From: Acidobacteriota bacterium
GTDB lineage: Bacteria > Acidobacteriota > Vicinamibacteria > Vicinamibacterales > UBA2999
Assembly (NCBI GenBank): GCA_020851565.1
Contig: JADZCN010000066.1
Span: 1-38,983, forward strand
DNA length: 38,983 bases
Reading direction: 5' to 3'
Shown here: piece by piece, positions 6,857 to 14,826 of the stretch
Position numbering within the stretch: the first letter of the stretch is position 1
Layout of the letters: each line of letters opens with the position of its first letter
The notes under the pieces: model-generated
What the model was told of the DNA's origin: nothing
Database searches by the model: none
What the model saw: only the letters and a program-made list of their open reading frames with translations
Program-made: the position numbers and the translations under genes

Positions 6857-9391
6857 TCACGGAATGACGACGGTCGCCGATGCCGTTGCCGGTCCGGTAC
6901 CGCAGCTGTTCCTGCCCGCCACGCTCACTGTATAGACGCCCGGCGGGGCCACGCCCGACAGCGCGCGGCTCGTGGTGGTCGTCGTGTCCGTGTGGCTGCC
7001 GGCGATCTGCACGACGTAGCTCTCGACGGCGGGGCCATCGGCGGGCGGCGCCCACGCCACGTGGTAGTTCAGGCCGCTCGACACGGCCACGAGTTCCGTG
7101 GGCACGTGGGGCGGGCCCTGTGCGGAGTCGACACAAGAGGCCGGCACGTCGAAGGTAATCCCCGACCCCGAACCGAAGCCGCTCTCGCCAACGGCATTCA
7201 CGGTCCTCACATACACCTCATAGCCGCCGGCGGGTACGCCATCGACGCGGAATGTCTCGAGCACCGGGAGAGGAATGATGGAGCTGCTGCCCGCTCGGAC
7301 CACCTCGAGCACCACGCCCGTCGGGGCGCCCAGCTCGAACGTGTTCTCCCAGGACAGGGCCACGCTGGTGCCGTCGACGACCCGACGCAGATTGCGCGGG
7401 GGCGACGGGCGCAGGGGCACGCCGGCGTAGATCCGGATTTCGTTCGAGGGCGGGCTCCACGCCGCCCCGGCAAGCGCGTGCACGCGGACGTAGTGGGCGC
7501 CCGGAGGCGCGTCGAACGTGAGCGTCGGCAACCCGCTCGCCACTGGCAGGCTCGCCTCCACTTCTCCTGTCTCTCCCCCGCCATGCACCACATAGCCGGT
7601 GACCGGCACGCCCGCGGCCGGCGGACGCCACTGCAGCGTCACGCGGCTGCCCACCTGCCTCGCGACCATCAGACTCGTGGGCGCTGTCGGCGCGTCGACC
7701 GGCCTCCCGACCACGGGCGGCGATGCGGCGCCAGGCCCCGCGATGTTCACGGCGCGCACGCGGACGGCGTACGCGACACCGTTCGCCAGGCCGCCGATGC
7801 GGACCGGCGACACCGTGGACGCCGGCATTCGTGTCGTCCAGGTGACGCCATCGTCGGTCGAGTAGTCGTAGTAGACAGGGGCGAAGGCGGGTTCGCGCGT
7901 GTGGGGTGGCGCCACGGTCACCGTGAGCGTTCCGCTGCCCGGCCAGACGGCCGCAATGACGGGCGCGGCGGGTGTAGCCTGCCAGGTCAGGACCTCGACC
8001 TCCGCGGGTGCGTTGTAGCCGCGCATCCAGGCGGCTGCCGCGTGGCCTCCGGCCCCGACGGCGAGGGCTCCGCCAGAGAGGTCGCCGACGGCCAGGTCGG
8101 TCACGGTGGAGTCGCCGCTCGACGTCAGGCGCGCACCCCTGATCGTGTGACTCGGTGGGCTGGCGCCGCCACGCTCGGACCAGATGGCGGTCAGGTTTCC
8201 GAGGGCATCGGCGGCGATGGACACGTTGGGGGGAACGGGGCTCAGCGCCGAGAGATCGAGGGCCGGGCCCCACGCACCGGTCCCCGCGTCATAGCGCGCG
8301 CCTCGAACGCGCATCGGCACCAACCCGACGACGGGCCTTAGGGCTTCTTCCCAGACCGCCACGGCGTTACCGGCCGGATCAACGGCGACATGTGGGTGCA
8401 TTACGAATCGTGGGGGTGTGACGCCCCCGAGATCGGCCAGGTGCGACCAGGCACGAGACACCGCGTCGTATCGGGCCGTGCGTATCACACTGAAATCGCG
8501 CGTATCCCCCACCTGCCAGGCCGCGATCAGGTGCCCCAGCGCATCGCTCGCAACACGGACTCCACTTAGGGACCCGTCGTACGGATTGGGCAGCACCGTC
8601 GTCGGCGCGCTCCAAGTGCCGGTGGTCACGTTGTAGGACGCCGCCTGCACCACGGTGGGAACAGCGCCTGGTTGCGACCATTGCGGCCACATCACAGTGG
8701 CGTTGCCCAGCGCATCCACGGCGACATCCGCATCGATCGAGGATCCCGCGCCCTCGTCGGACAGCGTGGCCTCGGCGACGACGCCGGTGACGGGCGCGTA
8801 TCGCGCCGCGTGCACCGTGTGGGTGTACCTGCCGAACTGGCTGGGATCGCGGCACGGCTGGACCCAGACGACAAACACCCGTCCGACCGGGTCGACCGCC
8901 ATGCGGATCGTCTCCCACACCCAGCAGTCAGCGGAGGCTGGCGCCGGCGTGATCACGATCGGCGCGCCCCAGCTGCCCGTCTCGGCCGAGTAGCGCGAGG
9001 CGAAGATGCCATCCTGCCGCCAGATGACGACGGCGTTGCCGGCGGCGTCCACGGCGGCAATCGGGCTGTCGTTGCCGGATGGCCGAGCCGCGGGAGTGGA
9101 CAGGTCCGCGGGCACGCTCCATGTGGCGTCCGCCGCCGAGTACCGGCGGACCCGTATCCAGGAGTCCGTGCCGGCCTCGACGCGCCACGCCACGAAGACA
9201 TTCCCCGCCTGGTCCACGGCGACGGCCGGCGCCCAGCCCGGCAAGCCGGTGCCGAGAGCGACAGGCGCTCCCCAGCCCTGCTGCGCGTGGGCAGGGACCG
9301 CCGCCAGCAGGAGTGCGGCTAGTACGACTGGAGCGAAGAGGAGTGAGCCGACACGCCTGAAATCGCACCTGTCCGGAGTGTGCTTCGCCAT
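6857..9391 (-). CDS. Large secreted protein with repeat propeller-like N-half and fibronectin type III domains
   Basis: The 844-residue form starts at MAKHTPDRC; a signal peptide ending VPAHAQ follows. The open frame upstream of this ATG is shadow sequence from the neighbouring esterase. Residues of about 45-470 hold repeated units of the type VAVDQAGNVFVAWR, VDALGNATVMW and ADALGNLTAIW, with spacing that suggests a beta-propeller built of Asp-box-like blades. The second half has about four fibronectin type III domains, each with the usual pattern of a Pro-rich start, TLQW or ALSW and a Tyr near the end (YAVRVRAVN, YEVYVRTVN). It is probably extracellular or surface-attached and binds a ligand unknown to me. 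No catalytic motif is visible. It is flanked by the two esterase copies, all three on the same strand. Confidence 0.87.
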   Translation of the reverse strand: MAKHTPDRCDFRRVGSLLFAPVVLAALLLAAVPAHAQQGWGAPVALGTGLPGWAPAVAVDQAGNVFVAWRVEAGTDSWIRVRRYSAADATWSVPADLSTPAARPSGNDSPIAAVDAAGNAVVIWRQDGIFASRYSAETGSWGAPIVITPAPASADCWVWETIRMAVDPVGRVFVVWVQPCRDPSQFGRYTHTVHAARYAPVTGVVAEATLSDEGAGSSIDADVAVDALGNATVMWPQWSQPGAVPTVVQAASYNVTTGTWSAPTTVLPNPYDGSLSGVRVASDALGHLIAAWQVGDTRDFSVIRTARYDAVSRAWSHLADLGGVTPPRFVMHPHVAVDPAGNAVAVWEEALRPVVGLVPMRVRGARYDAGTGAWGPALDLSALSPVPPNVSIAADALGNLTAIWSERGGASPPSHTIRGARLTSSGDSTVTDLAVGDLSGGALAVGAGGHAAAAWMRGYNAPAEVEVLTWQATPAAPVIAAVWPGSGTLTVTVAPPHTREPAFAPVYYDYSTDDGVTWTTRMPASTVSPVRIGGLANGVAYAVRVRAVNIAGPGAASPPVVGRPVDAPTAPTSLMVARQVGSRVTLQWRPPAAGVPVTGYVVHGGGETGEVEASLPVASGLPTLTFDAPPGAHYVRVHALAGAAWSPPSNEIRIYAGVPLRPSPPRNLRRVVDGTSVALSWENTFELGAPTGVVLEVVRAGSSSIIPLPVLETFRVDGVPAGGYEVYVRTVNAVGESGFGSGSGITFDVPASCVDSAQGPPHVPTELVAVSSGLNYHVAWAPPADGPAVESYVVQIAGSHTDTTTTTSRALSGVAPPGVYTVSVAGRNSCGTGPATASATVVIP

Positions 9392-9585
9392 GACCACCCC
9401 TCCTGCGGCCGCTCTCCGGTCCTCGCACGTGTCGTCACCCGACGCGCGCACGGACTCCAGGGCGAGGTGTAGCAAGAGCGGGACCAGTGGTGTGGGCGCG
9501 ATTTCGTGCGAGACGCCGCTGGCGCGTCCAGGCGCCTGGGCTGCCGAGAGGGAATCCCGCCAGAGTCCCGGCAGCCTCCCCGCGT

Positions 9586-10380
9586 TCAGCGATCCGGCGA
9601 GCCGAACAGCCACTGCAGCATCGGCCCCACCCGCTCCGCCCACGCGCTCTCGGTGTGCGCAGCCCCCTCGTACTCCGCGTAGAGCAGGTCCTTCCCCGGC
9701 ACCCAGCCGGCGCCCACCAGCGCCGCCTTCAGCAGTCGCGCATCGTCCAGCCCGCGGCGGCCCTCGGCGGTGCCCATGTCCACCCACAGCTTGAGCGGCG
9801 GCCGCGGCCGTGCGGCGCGCACCGTTCGCAGGATCACCCGCCGGTCCCACCACACCGACGGCGACATCACGGCCAGCTTCCCGAACACGTCCGGCCGCGA
9901 GAGCCCGATGTGCAGCGACACCAGCCCGCCCAGCGACGAGCCGCCCAGGCCGGTGGAGGCGGCGTCCTGGCGCGTGCGGTAGACCGCGTCGATGAACGGC
10001 TTCAGCTCCTCGACGATGAAGCGCCCGTAGGCGTCTGCCAGGCCTCCGCCCAGGCGCGCGTCCTCGGTGGGCGTGTATTCGTGGATGCGCCGCGGGCCCG
10101 TGTTCGCGATGCCGACGATGACGAGAGGCACGAGGGCGCCTGCTTCGATGAGCGCGTCGGCGGTCTCGCCCACGCGCCAGTGCTGCCCCGGGATGTGCGC
10201 GGTGTCCGGGTCGAAGAGGTTCTGGCCGTCGTGCAGGTAGAGCACGGGCAGCGGCTCGTTGCCCTCGTCGTAGCCGGGCGGCAGGTAGACCACGATGTCG
10301 CGGTCATCGGGCAGGGCGGACGAGGGGAACTGCGGGTGGTGGACGAGCCTGGGCCGCGGCAGGGCGATGTCGTCGGGCAA
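9586..10380 (-). CDS. Alpha/beta-hydrolase, esterase D/Fes-like family
   Basis: This probable cytoplasmic or periplasmic serine hydrolase is related to enterochelin esterase and esterase D. The domain runs from DRDIVVYLPPGYDE through PVLYLHDGQNLFD (oxyanion-hole region), the nucleophile elbow GGSSLGG, and a C-terminal GAAHTES with the likely catalytic His. The natural substrate is unknown. The start is uncertain: the frame stays open into a tandem-repeat block, no ATG lies near the first conserved residues, and TTG at 10380 (264 residues) is the best candidate, without a good ribosome site. A truncated, very similar copy lies at 5971-6570. The gene is divergent from the ATP-grasp operon, and short repeats fill the shared promoter region. 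Confidence 0.85.
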   Translation of the reverse strand: MPDDIALPRPRLVHHPQFPSSALPDDRDIVVYLPPGYDEGNEPLPVLYLHDGQNLFDPDTAHIPGQHWRVGETADALIEAGALVPLVIVGIANTGPRRIHEYTPTEDARLGGGLADAYGRFIVEELKPFIDAVYRTRQDAASTGLGGSSLGGLVSLHIGLSRPDVFGKLAVMSPSVWWDRRVILRTVRAARPRPPLKLWVDMGTAEGRRGLDDARLLKAALVGAGWVPGKDLLYAEYEGAAHTESAWAERVGPMLQWLFGSPDR

Positions 10381-10397
10381 CGGTGTCCAGTATAGGG

Positions 10398-10461
10398 GCT
10401 TGGGGTTCGGGGGTTCGGGGGTTCGGGGGTTCTCGGGTTCTCGGGTTCTCGGGTTCCCGGG
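10398..10461. repeat. 9-bp tandem repeat (GGGTTCTCG family)
   Basis: GGGTTCGGG-type units give way to GGGTTCTCG units in the divergent gap between the esterase and the ATP-grasp gene. The same family recurs at 19116-19162. Confidence 0.85.
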
Positions 10462-10493
10462 GTGGGATAAGCTTGACGCGGACCGCGCGACGG

Positions 10494-10527
10494 ACCCGGT
10501 TCCCGGTTCCCGGCTCCCGGTTCCCGA
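10494..10527. repeat. 7-bp tandem repeat (CGGTTCC) just before the ATP-grasp gene
   Basis: Four copies of CGGTTCC (one reads CGGCTCC) end 10 bases before ATG 10538. No Shine-Dalgarno sequence is visible between the repeat and the start codon. Confidence 0.85.
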
Positions 10528-10537
10528 CGAAACCTGT

Positions 10538-11491
10538 ATGCCCAAGATCGGTGTCCTGTTCGGGATGGAGAACACCTTCCCCGGCGCGCTCGTCGAGCGC
10601 ATCAACGCCATGGGGGTGCCGGGGGTCACGGCGGAATTCGTGCAGACCGGCGCGGCGCGCATGGCCGAGCCCTGCGGCTACGAGGTCGTCGTGGACCGCA
10701 TCTCGCACGACATTCCCTTCTACCGGACGTGGCTGAAGAATGCCGTGCTGACCGGCACGCACGTCATCAACAACCCGTTCTGGTGGAGCGCGGACGACAA
10801 GTTCTTCAACTACGCGCTGGCGTCGAAGCTGGGCGTGGCGGTGCCGCCCACGGTGGCCCTGCCCCACAAGGAGCATCCCGCGGGGACGACGGACCGCTCG
10901 ATGCGCAACCTGCACTACCCGCTCGACTGGAAGGGCATCTTCGAGTACGTGGGCTTCCCGGCGTTCCTCAAGCCCTTCGACGGCGGCGGCTGGCGCGACG
11001 TGCACAAGGTGAACTCGCCCGAGGAGTTCTTCGCGGCCTACGACCAGACGCGGGATCTGTGCATGACGTTGCAGCGCGGCGTGAACTTCAAGGAGTACTT
11101 CCGCTGCTACGTCGTCGGGCAGGAGAAGGTGCACATCATGCCCTACGACCCGCGGCAGCCCTTCCACGAGCGGTACCTGAAGAACCCGCCGCCGTACGAC
11201 GAGGCGCTGCTGGAGCGGGTGGAACGCGACTGCATCACGCTCTGCCGCGCGCTCGGCTACGACCTCAACACCGTGGAGTTCGCGGTGGAGGACGGCGTGC
11301 CCTACGCCATCGACTTCATGAACCCCGCGCCCGACGCGGACCTGCACTCGGTGGGTCCCGCGAACTTCGAGTGGATCGTGAACGCCGTGGCCGAGCTGGC
11401 CGTGCGGAGGGCGGTGGGGCCTCCGGCGGTGGCGGAGTACCGGTGGGCCTCGATGCTGGAAGGCTCGGCGGGCGGGACGTCCATCGAGTGA
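10538..11491 (+). CDS. ATP-grasp ligase (RimK/GshB-like), first gene of a five-gene operon
   Basis: This 317-residue cytoplasmic protein is predicted to join a carboxylate to an amine with ATP. Residues 1-100 (MPKIGVLFGMENTFP...) are the pre-ATP-grasp part. The FPAFLKPFDGGGWRDVHKV segment is the ATP-binding strand and glycine loop, and VEFAVEDGVPYAIDFMNPAPDAD carries the acidic and Asn metal ligands typical of ATP-grasp folds. I cannot assign the substrate. ATG 10538 is chosen because the conserved part begins at once. The stop TGA overlaps a GTG in frame with the next gene (GTGA at 11488-11491), and the following genes are similarly coupled, so the enzyme probably works in the same pathway as the GCS2-type ligase and M29 aminopeptidase. 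Confidence 0.9.
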   Translation: MPKIGVLFGMENTFPGALVERINAMGVPGVTAEFVQTGAARMAEPCGYEVVVDRISHDIPFYRTWLKNAVLTGTHVINNPFWWSADDKFFNYALASKLGVAVPPTVALPHKEHPAGTTDRSMRNLHYPLDWKGIFEYVGFPAFLKPFDGGGWRDVHKVNSPEEFFAAYDQTRDLCMTLQRGVNFKEYFRCYVVGQEKVHIMPYDPRQPFHERYLKNPPPYDEALLERVERDCITLCRALGYDLNTVEFAVEDGVPYAIDFMNPAPDADLHSVGPANFEWIVNAVAELAVRRAVGPPAVAEYRWASMLEGSAGGTSIE

Positions 11492-11502
11492 ATGGTGATT
11501 TC

Positions 11503-12606
11503 ATGAAACCTTCCTTCACCATAGGGATCGAGGAGGAGTACCAGACGATAGACCCGGAGACGTTCGACCTCCGCTCGCACATCGCGGCCGAGATCATCGC
11601 GAAGGGCAAGCGGCAGATGGACGAGCGGGTCAAGGCCGAGATGCACCAGTCGGTGGTCGAGGTGGGCACCGGTGTCTGCCGCAACATGCGGGAGGCCCGC
11701 GCCGACATCGTCAACCTGCGGCGGCAGATGGTGGACCTGGCGCAGTCGAACGGGCTGCTCCTGGTGGCGGGCGCCACCCACCCGTTCGCCGACTGGCGCG
11801 TGCAGGACATCTACCCCGACGAGCGCTACCTGCAGGTGGTCGAGGACATGCAGCTGGTGGCACGCTCGAACCTCATCTTCGGGCTGCACGTGCACGTGGG
11901 CGTGGAGGATCGCGACACGGCCATCCACCTGATGAACCAGATCCGGTACTTCCTGCCCCACCTGCTGGCGCTTTCCACCAACTCGCCCTTCTGGCTGGGC
12001 ATGAACACCGGGCTCAAGTCGTACCGCTGCAAGGTGTTCGACAAGTTCCCGCGCACGAACATCCCCGACACCTTCACGAGCTGGGCCGAGTACGAGACCT
12101 TCGTCGATCTCCTCGTCAAGACCAACTGCATCGACAACGCGAAGAAGATCTGGTGGGACGTCCGGCCGCACCCGTTCTTCTCCACCATCGAGGTCCGCAT
12201 CTGCGACATCCCGATGCGGGTGGACGAGTCGCTGGCCATCGCCGCCCTCATCCAGGCCACCGTCGCCAAGCTGTACAAGCTGCACTCGCGCAACCAGGGC
12301 TACCGGATGTACAGCCGCTCGCTGATCATGGAGAACAAGTGGCGGGCCTCCCGCTACGGCATCGACGGCGACCTCATCGACTTCGGCATCCAGAAGGAGG
12401 TGCCGGAACGGGCCCTCCTCCTCGAATACCTCGATTTCGTGGACGACGTGGTGGATGAGCTGGACTCGCGGGAGGAAGTGGCCTACATCGAGACCATCCT
12501 GACCCGCGGCACGGGCGCCGATCGCCAGCTGAAGGTCTACGAGGACACCGGTGACCTCCGGCAGGTCGTAGCATATATGGTGGAAGAGACGAAGGCGGGA
12601 CTGTAA
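11503..12606 (+). CDS. GCS2-type carboxylate-amine ligase (YbdK/COG2170-like)
   Basis: This 367-residue enzyme belongs to the glutamate-cysteine ligase 2 group, whose members form a peptide-like bond between a gamma-carboxylate (often glutamate) and an amine using ATP. The family hallmark FTIGIEEEYQTID lies at the very start. HQSVVEVGTG and FGLHVHVGVED, and later HPFFSTIEVRICD, supply the active-site Glu and His residues. ATG 11503 places the hallmark at residue 5; GTG 11488, overlapping the previous stop, would add five residues and cannot be excluded. YbdK itself has weak Glu-Cys ligase activity, but the neighbours here (two ATP-grasp-like genes, not a plain gshB) suggest another product. 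The stop overlaps the next start as TAATG. Confidence 0.93.
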   Translation: MKPSFTIGIEEEYQTIDPETFDLRSHIAAEIIAKGKRQMDERVKAEMHQSVVEVGTGVCRNMREARADIVNLRRQMVDLAQSNGLLLVAGATHPFADWRVQDIYPDERYLQVVEDMQLVARSNLIFGLHVHVGVEDRDTAIHLMNQIRYFLPHLLALSTNSPFWLGMNTGLKSYRCKVFDKFPRTNIPDTFTSWAEYETFVDLLVKTNCIDNAKKIWWDVRPHPFFSTIEVRICDIPMRVDESLAIAALIQATVAKLYKLHSRNQGYRMYSRSLIMENKWRASRYGIDGDLIDFGIQKEVPERALLLEYLDFVDDVVDELDSREEVAYIETILTRGTGADRQLKVYEDTGDLRQVVAYMVEETKAGL

Positions 12607-13616
12607 TGACGACGACTTTCGATGCGGAGCTGACGCCGGGGGCGCGCAACGCCGTCCGGGTGTGCCTGGGCGTGCAGCCCTCCGAGCGCGTGACGGTGAT
12701 TGCGGATCGGGCCTGCGAGGAGATTGCAGCAAGCCTCGTGCACGAGATCGAAGAGGTGGGCGCCCGCCACCGCCTGTTCCTGCTCGAGGACGTCGCCGAG
12801 CGGCCCCTCAAGGCGCTCCCGGCCATCGTCGCCGACGACATGGAACGCAGCCACGTGAGCATCTTCGCCGCCCAGGTGCAGAAGAACGAGCTGCACTCGC
12901 GGATGCAGATGACCGACATCGTCAACCGGCGGCGCATGCGGCACGCGCACATGGTGAACATCAACCGGCAGATCATGCTCGAGGGCATGCGGGCCGACTT
13001 CATGAAGGTGGATCGCCTGAGCGCGAAGGTGATGGGCCTGGTCACGAAGGCCGAGCGCGTGCGCGCCCGATCGGCGGCCGGCACGGACCTCGTGGCGGAC
13101 CTCAACCCGGACTACCGCTGGCTCAAGACGAGCGGCCTCATCAGCCCCGACAAGTGGGGCAACCTCCCGGGCGGCGAGATCTTCACCTCGCCCGGCAACG
13201 TCAATGGCACCTTCGTCATCGACGGCGTCGTGGGCGACTACCTGTGCGACCGCTTCGGCCTGCTGGGCGATGCGCCGCTGACCGCGGTCATCAGGGACAA
13301 CCGGCTGGTCGAAGCGACGAGCGAGAACAAGGACCTCGAGAACGCCTTCTGGCGCTACACGCACACCGACGAGAACTCCGACCGCGTCGGCGAGTTCGCC
13401 ATCGGCACCAACATCGAGCTGCGGGACCTCATCGGCCACATCCTGCAGGACGAGAAGTTCCCCGGCATCCACATCGCCTTCGGGGATCCCTACGGCTCCC
13501 ACACCGGCGCCAACTGGTCCTCGTCCACGCACATCGACGTCGTCGGCACGCGCTTCGACATCTGGGTGGACGACGAGCCGATCATGCGCGAGGGCCGGTT
13601 CCTCATCGCCGCCTAG
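12606..13616 (+). CDS. M29 family metallo-aminopeptidase (AmpS/thermophilic aminopeptidase type)
   Basis: This 336-residue cytoplasmic aminopeptidase probably uses two metal ions to remove N-terminal residues from peptides. The family features are present: RVGEFAIGTN with a ligand Glu, then GIHIAFGDPYGSHTG and the STHIDVV ending with the His-x-Asp metal pair. ATG overlaps the stop of the ligase gene by one base (TAATG), which indicates translational coupling. In an operon of amide-forming ligases a peptidase could trim or recycle the product, or protect the cell from it. The length is a little shorter than typical M29 enzymes (about 400 residues), mainly at the N-terminus, but all catalytic parts that I can recognise are present. 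Confidence 0.94.
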   Translation: MTTTFDAELTPGARNAVRVCLGVQPSERVTVIADRACEEIAASLVHEIEEVGARHRLFLLEDVAERPLKALPAIVADDMERSHVSIFAAQVQKNELHSRMQMTDIVNRRRMRHAHMVNINRQIMLEGMRADFMKVDRLSAKVMGLVTKAERVRARSAAGTDLVADLNPDYRWLKTSGLISPDKWGNLPGGEIFTSPGNVNGTFVIDGVVGDYLCDRFGLLGDAPLTAVIRDNRLVEATSENKDLENAFWRYTHTDENSDRVGEFAIGTNIELRDLIGHILQDEKFPGIHIAFGDPYGSHTGANWSSSTHIDVVGTRFDIWVDDEPIMREGRFLIAA

Positions 13617-13632
13617 GAGGACAGAGCCCGGG

Positions 13633-14826
13633 ATGATCCCGTCGCGACGCCGCGCGTTCAACGAGGCCTGGACCGATGCCGGCTACCAGCGCCTGCTCGG
13701 CCTGCTGGCCGACGCCGCCGGGGCGCCGCCGTCGTTCCCCGTATCGGAGACGCCGTGCTTCTTCTCGCGGGCGTTCCTCCAGGGCCTGTCGGACACGGGC
13801 GCCGAGCTCGTCCGGCAGCTCGGCGCCAATCCCGCCGCGATCAAGGCCGCGGATGCCGCCGTCCCGGATCGCTTCACCGGGCCCAACGAGGACCCCGTGC
13901 CCCGCTTCGTGCAGGTGGATTTCGGCCTCGTCCGGACGCCGGAGGGGCGCATCGAGCCGCGGCTCGTCGAGCTGCAGGCGTTCCCGTCGCTCTACGGACT
14001 GCAGCGCGCGATGGCCGAGGCCTACCGGCAGGCCTATGCGCTGCCCCGGGGCCTGGGCATCTATCTTGGCGACCTCGACGAGGCCGCCTACGACGCCCTG
14101 GTCGGCCGCGCGATGGTCGGCGATCACGATCCGGCGGAAGTGGTGCTGATGGAGATCGAGCCACGGCGGCAGAAGACGTGGCCCGACTTCGCGATCACCG
14201 AGCGCGTGTGGGGCGTGCGCGCGGTCGATACGGGCGCGATCCACCGGGAGGGCCGGCAGCTCTTCTACGATCGCGACGGCCGTCGCGTGCGCATCCGGCG
14301 CATCTACAACCGCGTCATCCCGGACGAGCTCGATCGCAAGGGCATCGAGCTGCCCTTCGACTACCGCGACGACCTGGACGTGGAGTGGGCCGGGCACCCG
14401 GCGTGGTACTTCCGGATCAGCAAGTTCTCGATCCCCTGGCTGCGTCACCCCGCGGTCCCGCGGACGCGCTTCCTGCACGAGCTGGATCGGCTGCCCGACG
14501 ACCGCGAGAACTACGTGCTGAAGCCGCTCTACTCGTTCGCCGGCGGCGGCATCGTGTTCGCCCCGACCGACGAGGACGTCGCGAAGATCCCGACCGACGA
14601 GCGCCAGGACTACATCCTCCAGGAGCGCGTGCGCTTCGCGCCGGTCATCGCCACGCCGCACGGGCCCACCCAGGTGGAGATCCGCATCATGTATGTCTGG
14701 ACGGACGAGCTGCGCCCGGCCATTCCGCTCCTGCGCATGGGGCGGGGCATGATGATGGGCGTCGATCACAACAAGGGCCTGCGGTGGGTCGGGGCCTCCG
14801 CGGCGCTCATCGAGGAGCCGGTGTGA
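13633..14826 (+). CDS. Circularly permuted ATP-grasp-like protein
   Basis: This 397-residue protein has a good AGGAGG ribosome site about ten bases before ATG. It contains GRIEPRLVELQAFPSLYGLQ in the first half and, near the end, NYVLKPLYSFAGGGIVF (a Lys and a glycine-rich nucleotide loop), YILQERVRF and VEIRIMYVW. That order, with the metal-binding Glu/Asn-like region before the glycine loop, is what circularly permuted ATP-grasp proteins related to glutathionylspermidine synthase show. I expect a second amide-bond ligase or an inactive relative; the match is by motif order, not alignment. The gene is 16 bases after the aminopeptidase, and its stop overlaps the next start (GTGA, 14823-14826). 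Confidence 0.78.
   Translation: MIPSRRRAFNEAWTDAGYQRLLGLLADAAGAPPSFPVSETPCFFSRAFLQGLSDTGAELVRQLGANPAAIKAADAAVPDRFTGPNEDPVPRFVQVDFGLVRTPEGRIEPRLVELQAFPSLYGLQRAMAEAYRQAYALPRGLGIYLGDLDEAAYDALVGRAMVGDHDPAEVVLMEIEPRRQKTWPDFAITERVWGVRAVDTGAIHREGRQLFYDRDGRRVRIRRIYNRVIPDELDRKGIELPFDYRDDLDVEWAGHPAWYFRISKFSIPWLRHPAVPRTRFLHELDRLPDDRENYVLKPLYSFAGGGIVFAPTDEDVAKIPTDERQDYILQERVRFAPVIATPHGPTQVEIRIMYVWTDELRPAIPLLRMGRGMMMGVDHNKGLRWVGASAALIEEPV

Noticed and set aside
10538..13616. Operon read as plain glutathione synthesis (gshA/gshB)
   Set aside because: The GCS2 protein is of the YbdK type, and the coupled aminopeptidase and permuted ATP-grasp gene do not belong to that pathway.
13755..14822. Long upstream extension of the histidine kinase frame
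   Set aside because: The translation is Arg/Gly/Ala-rich shadow of the permuted ATP-grasp gene; the GTG overlapping that gene's stop is the natural start.
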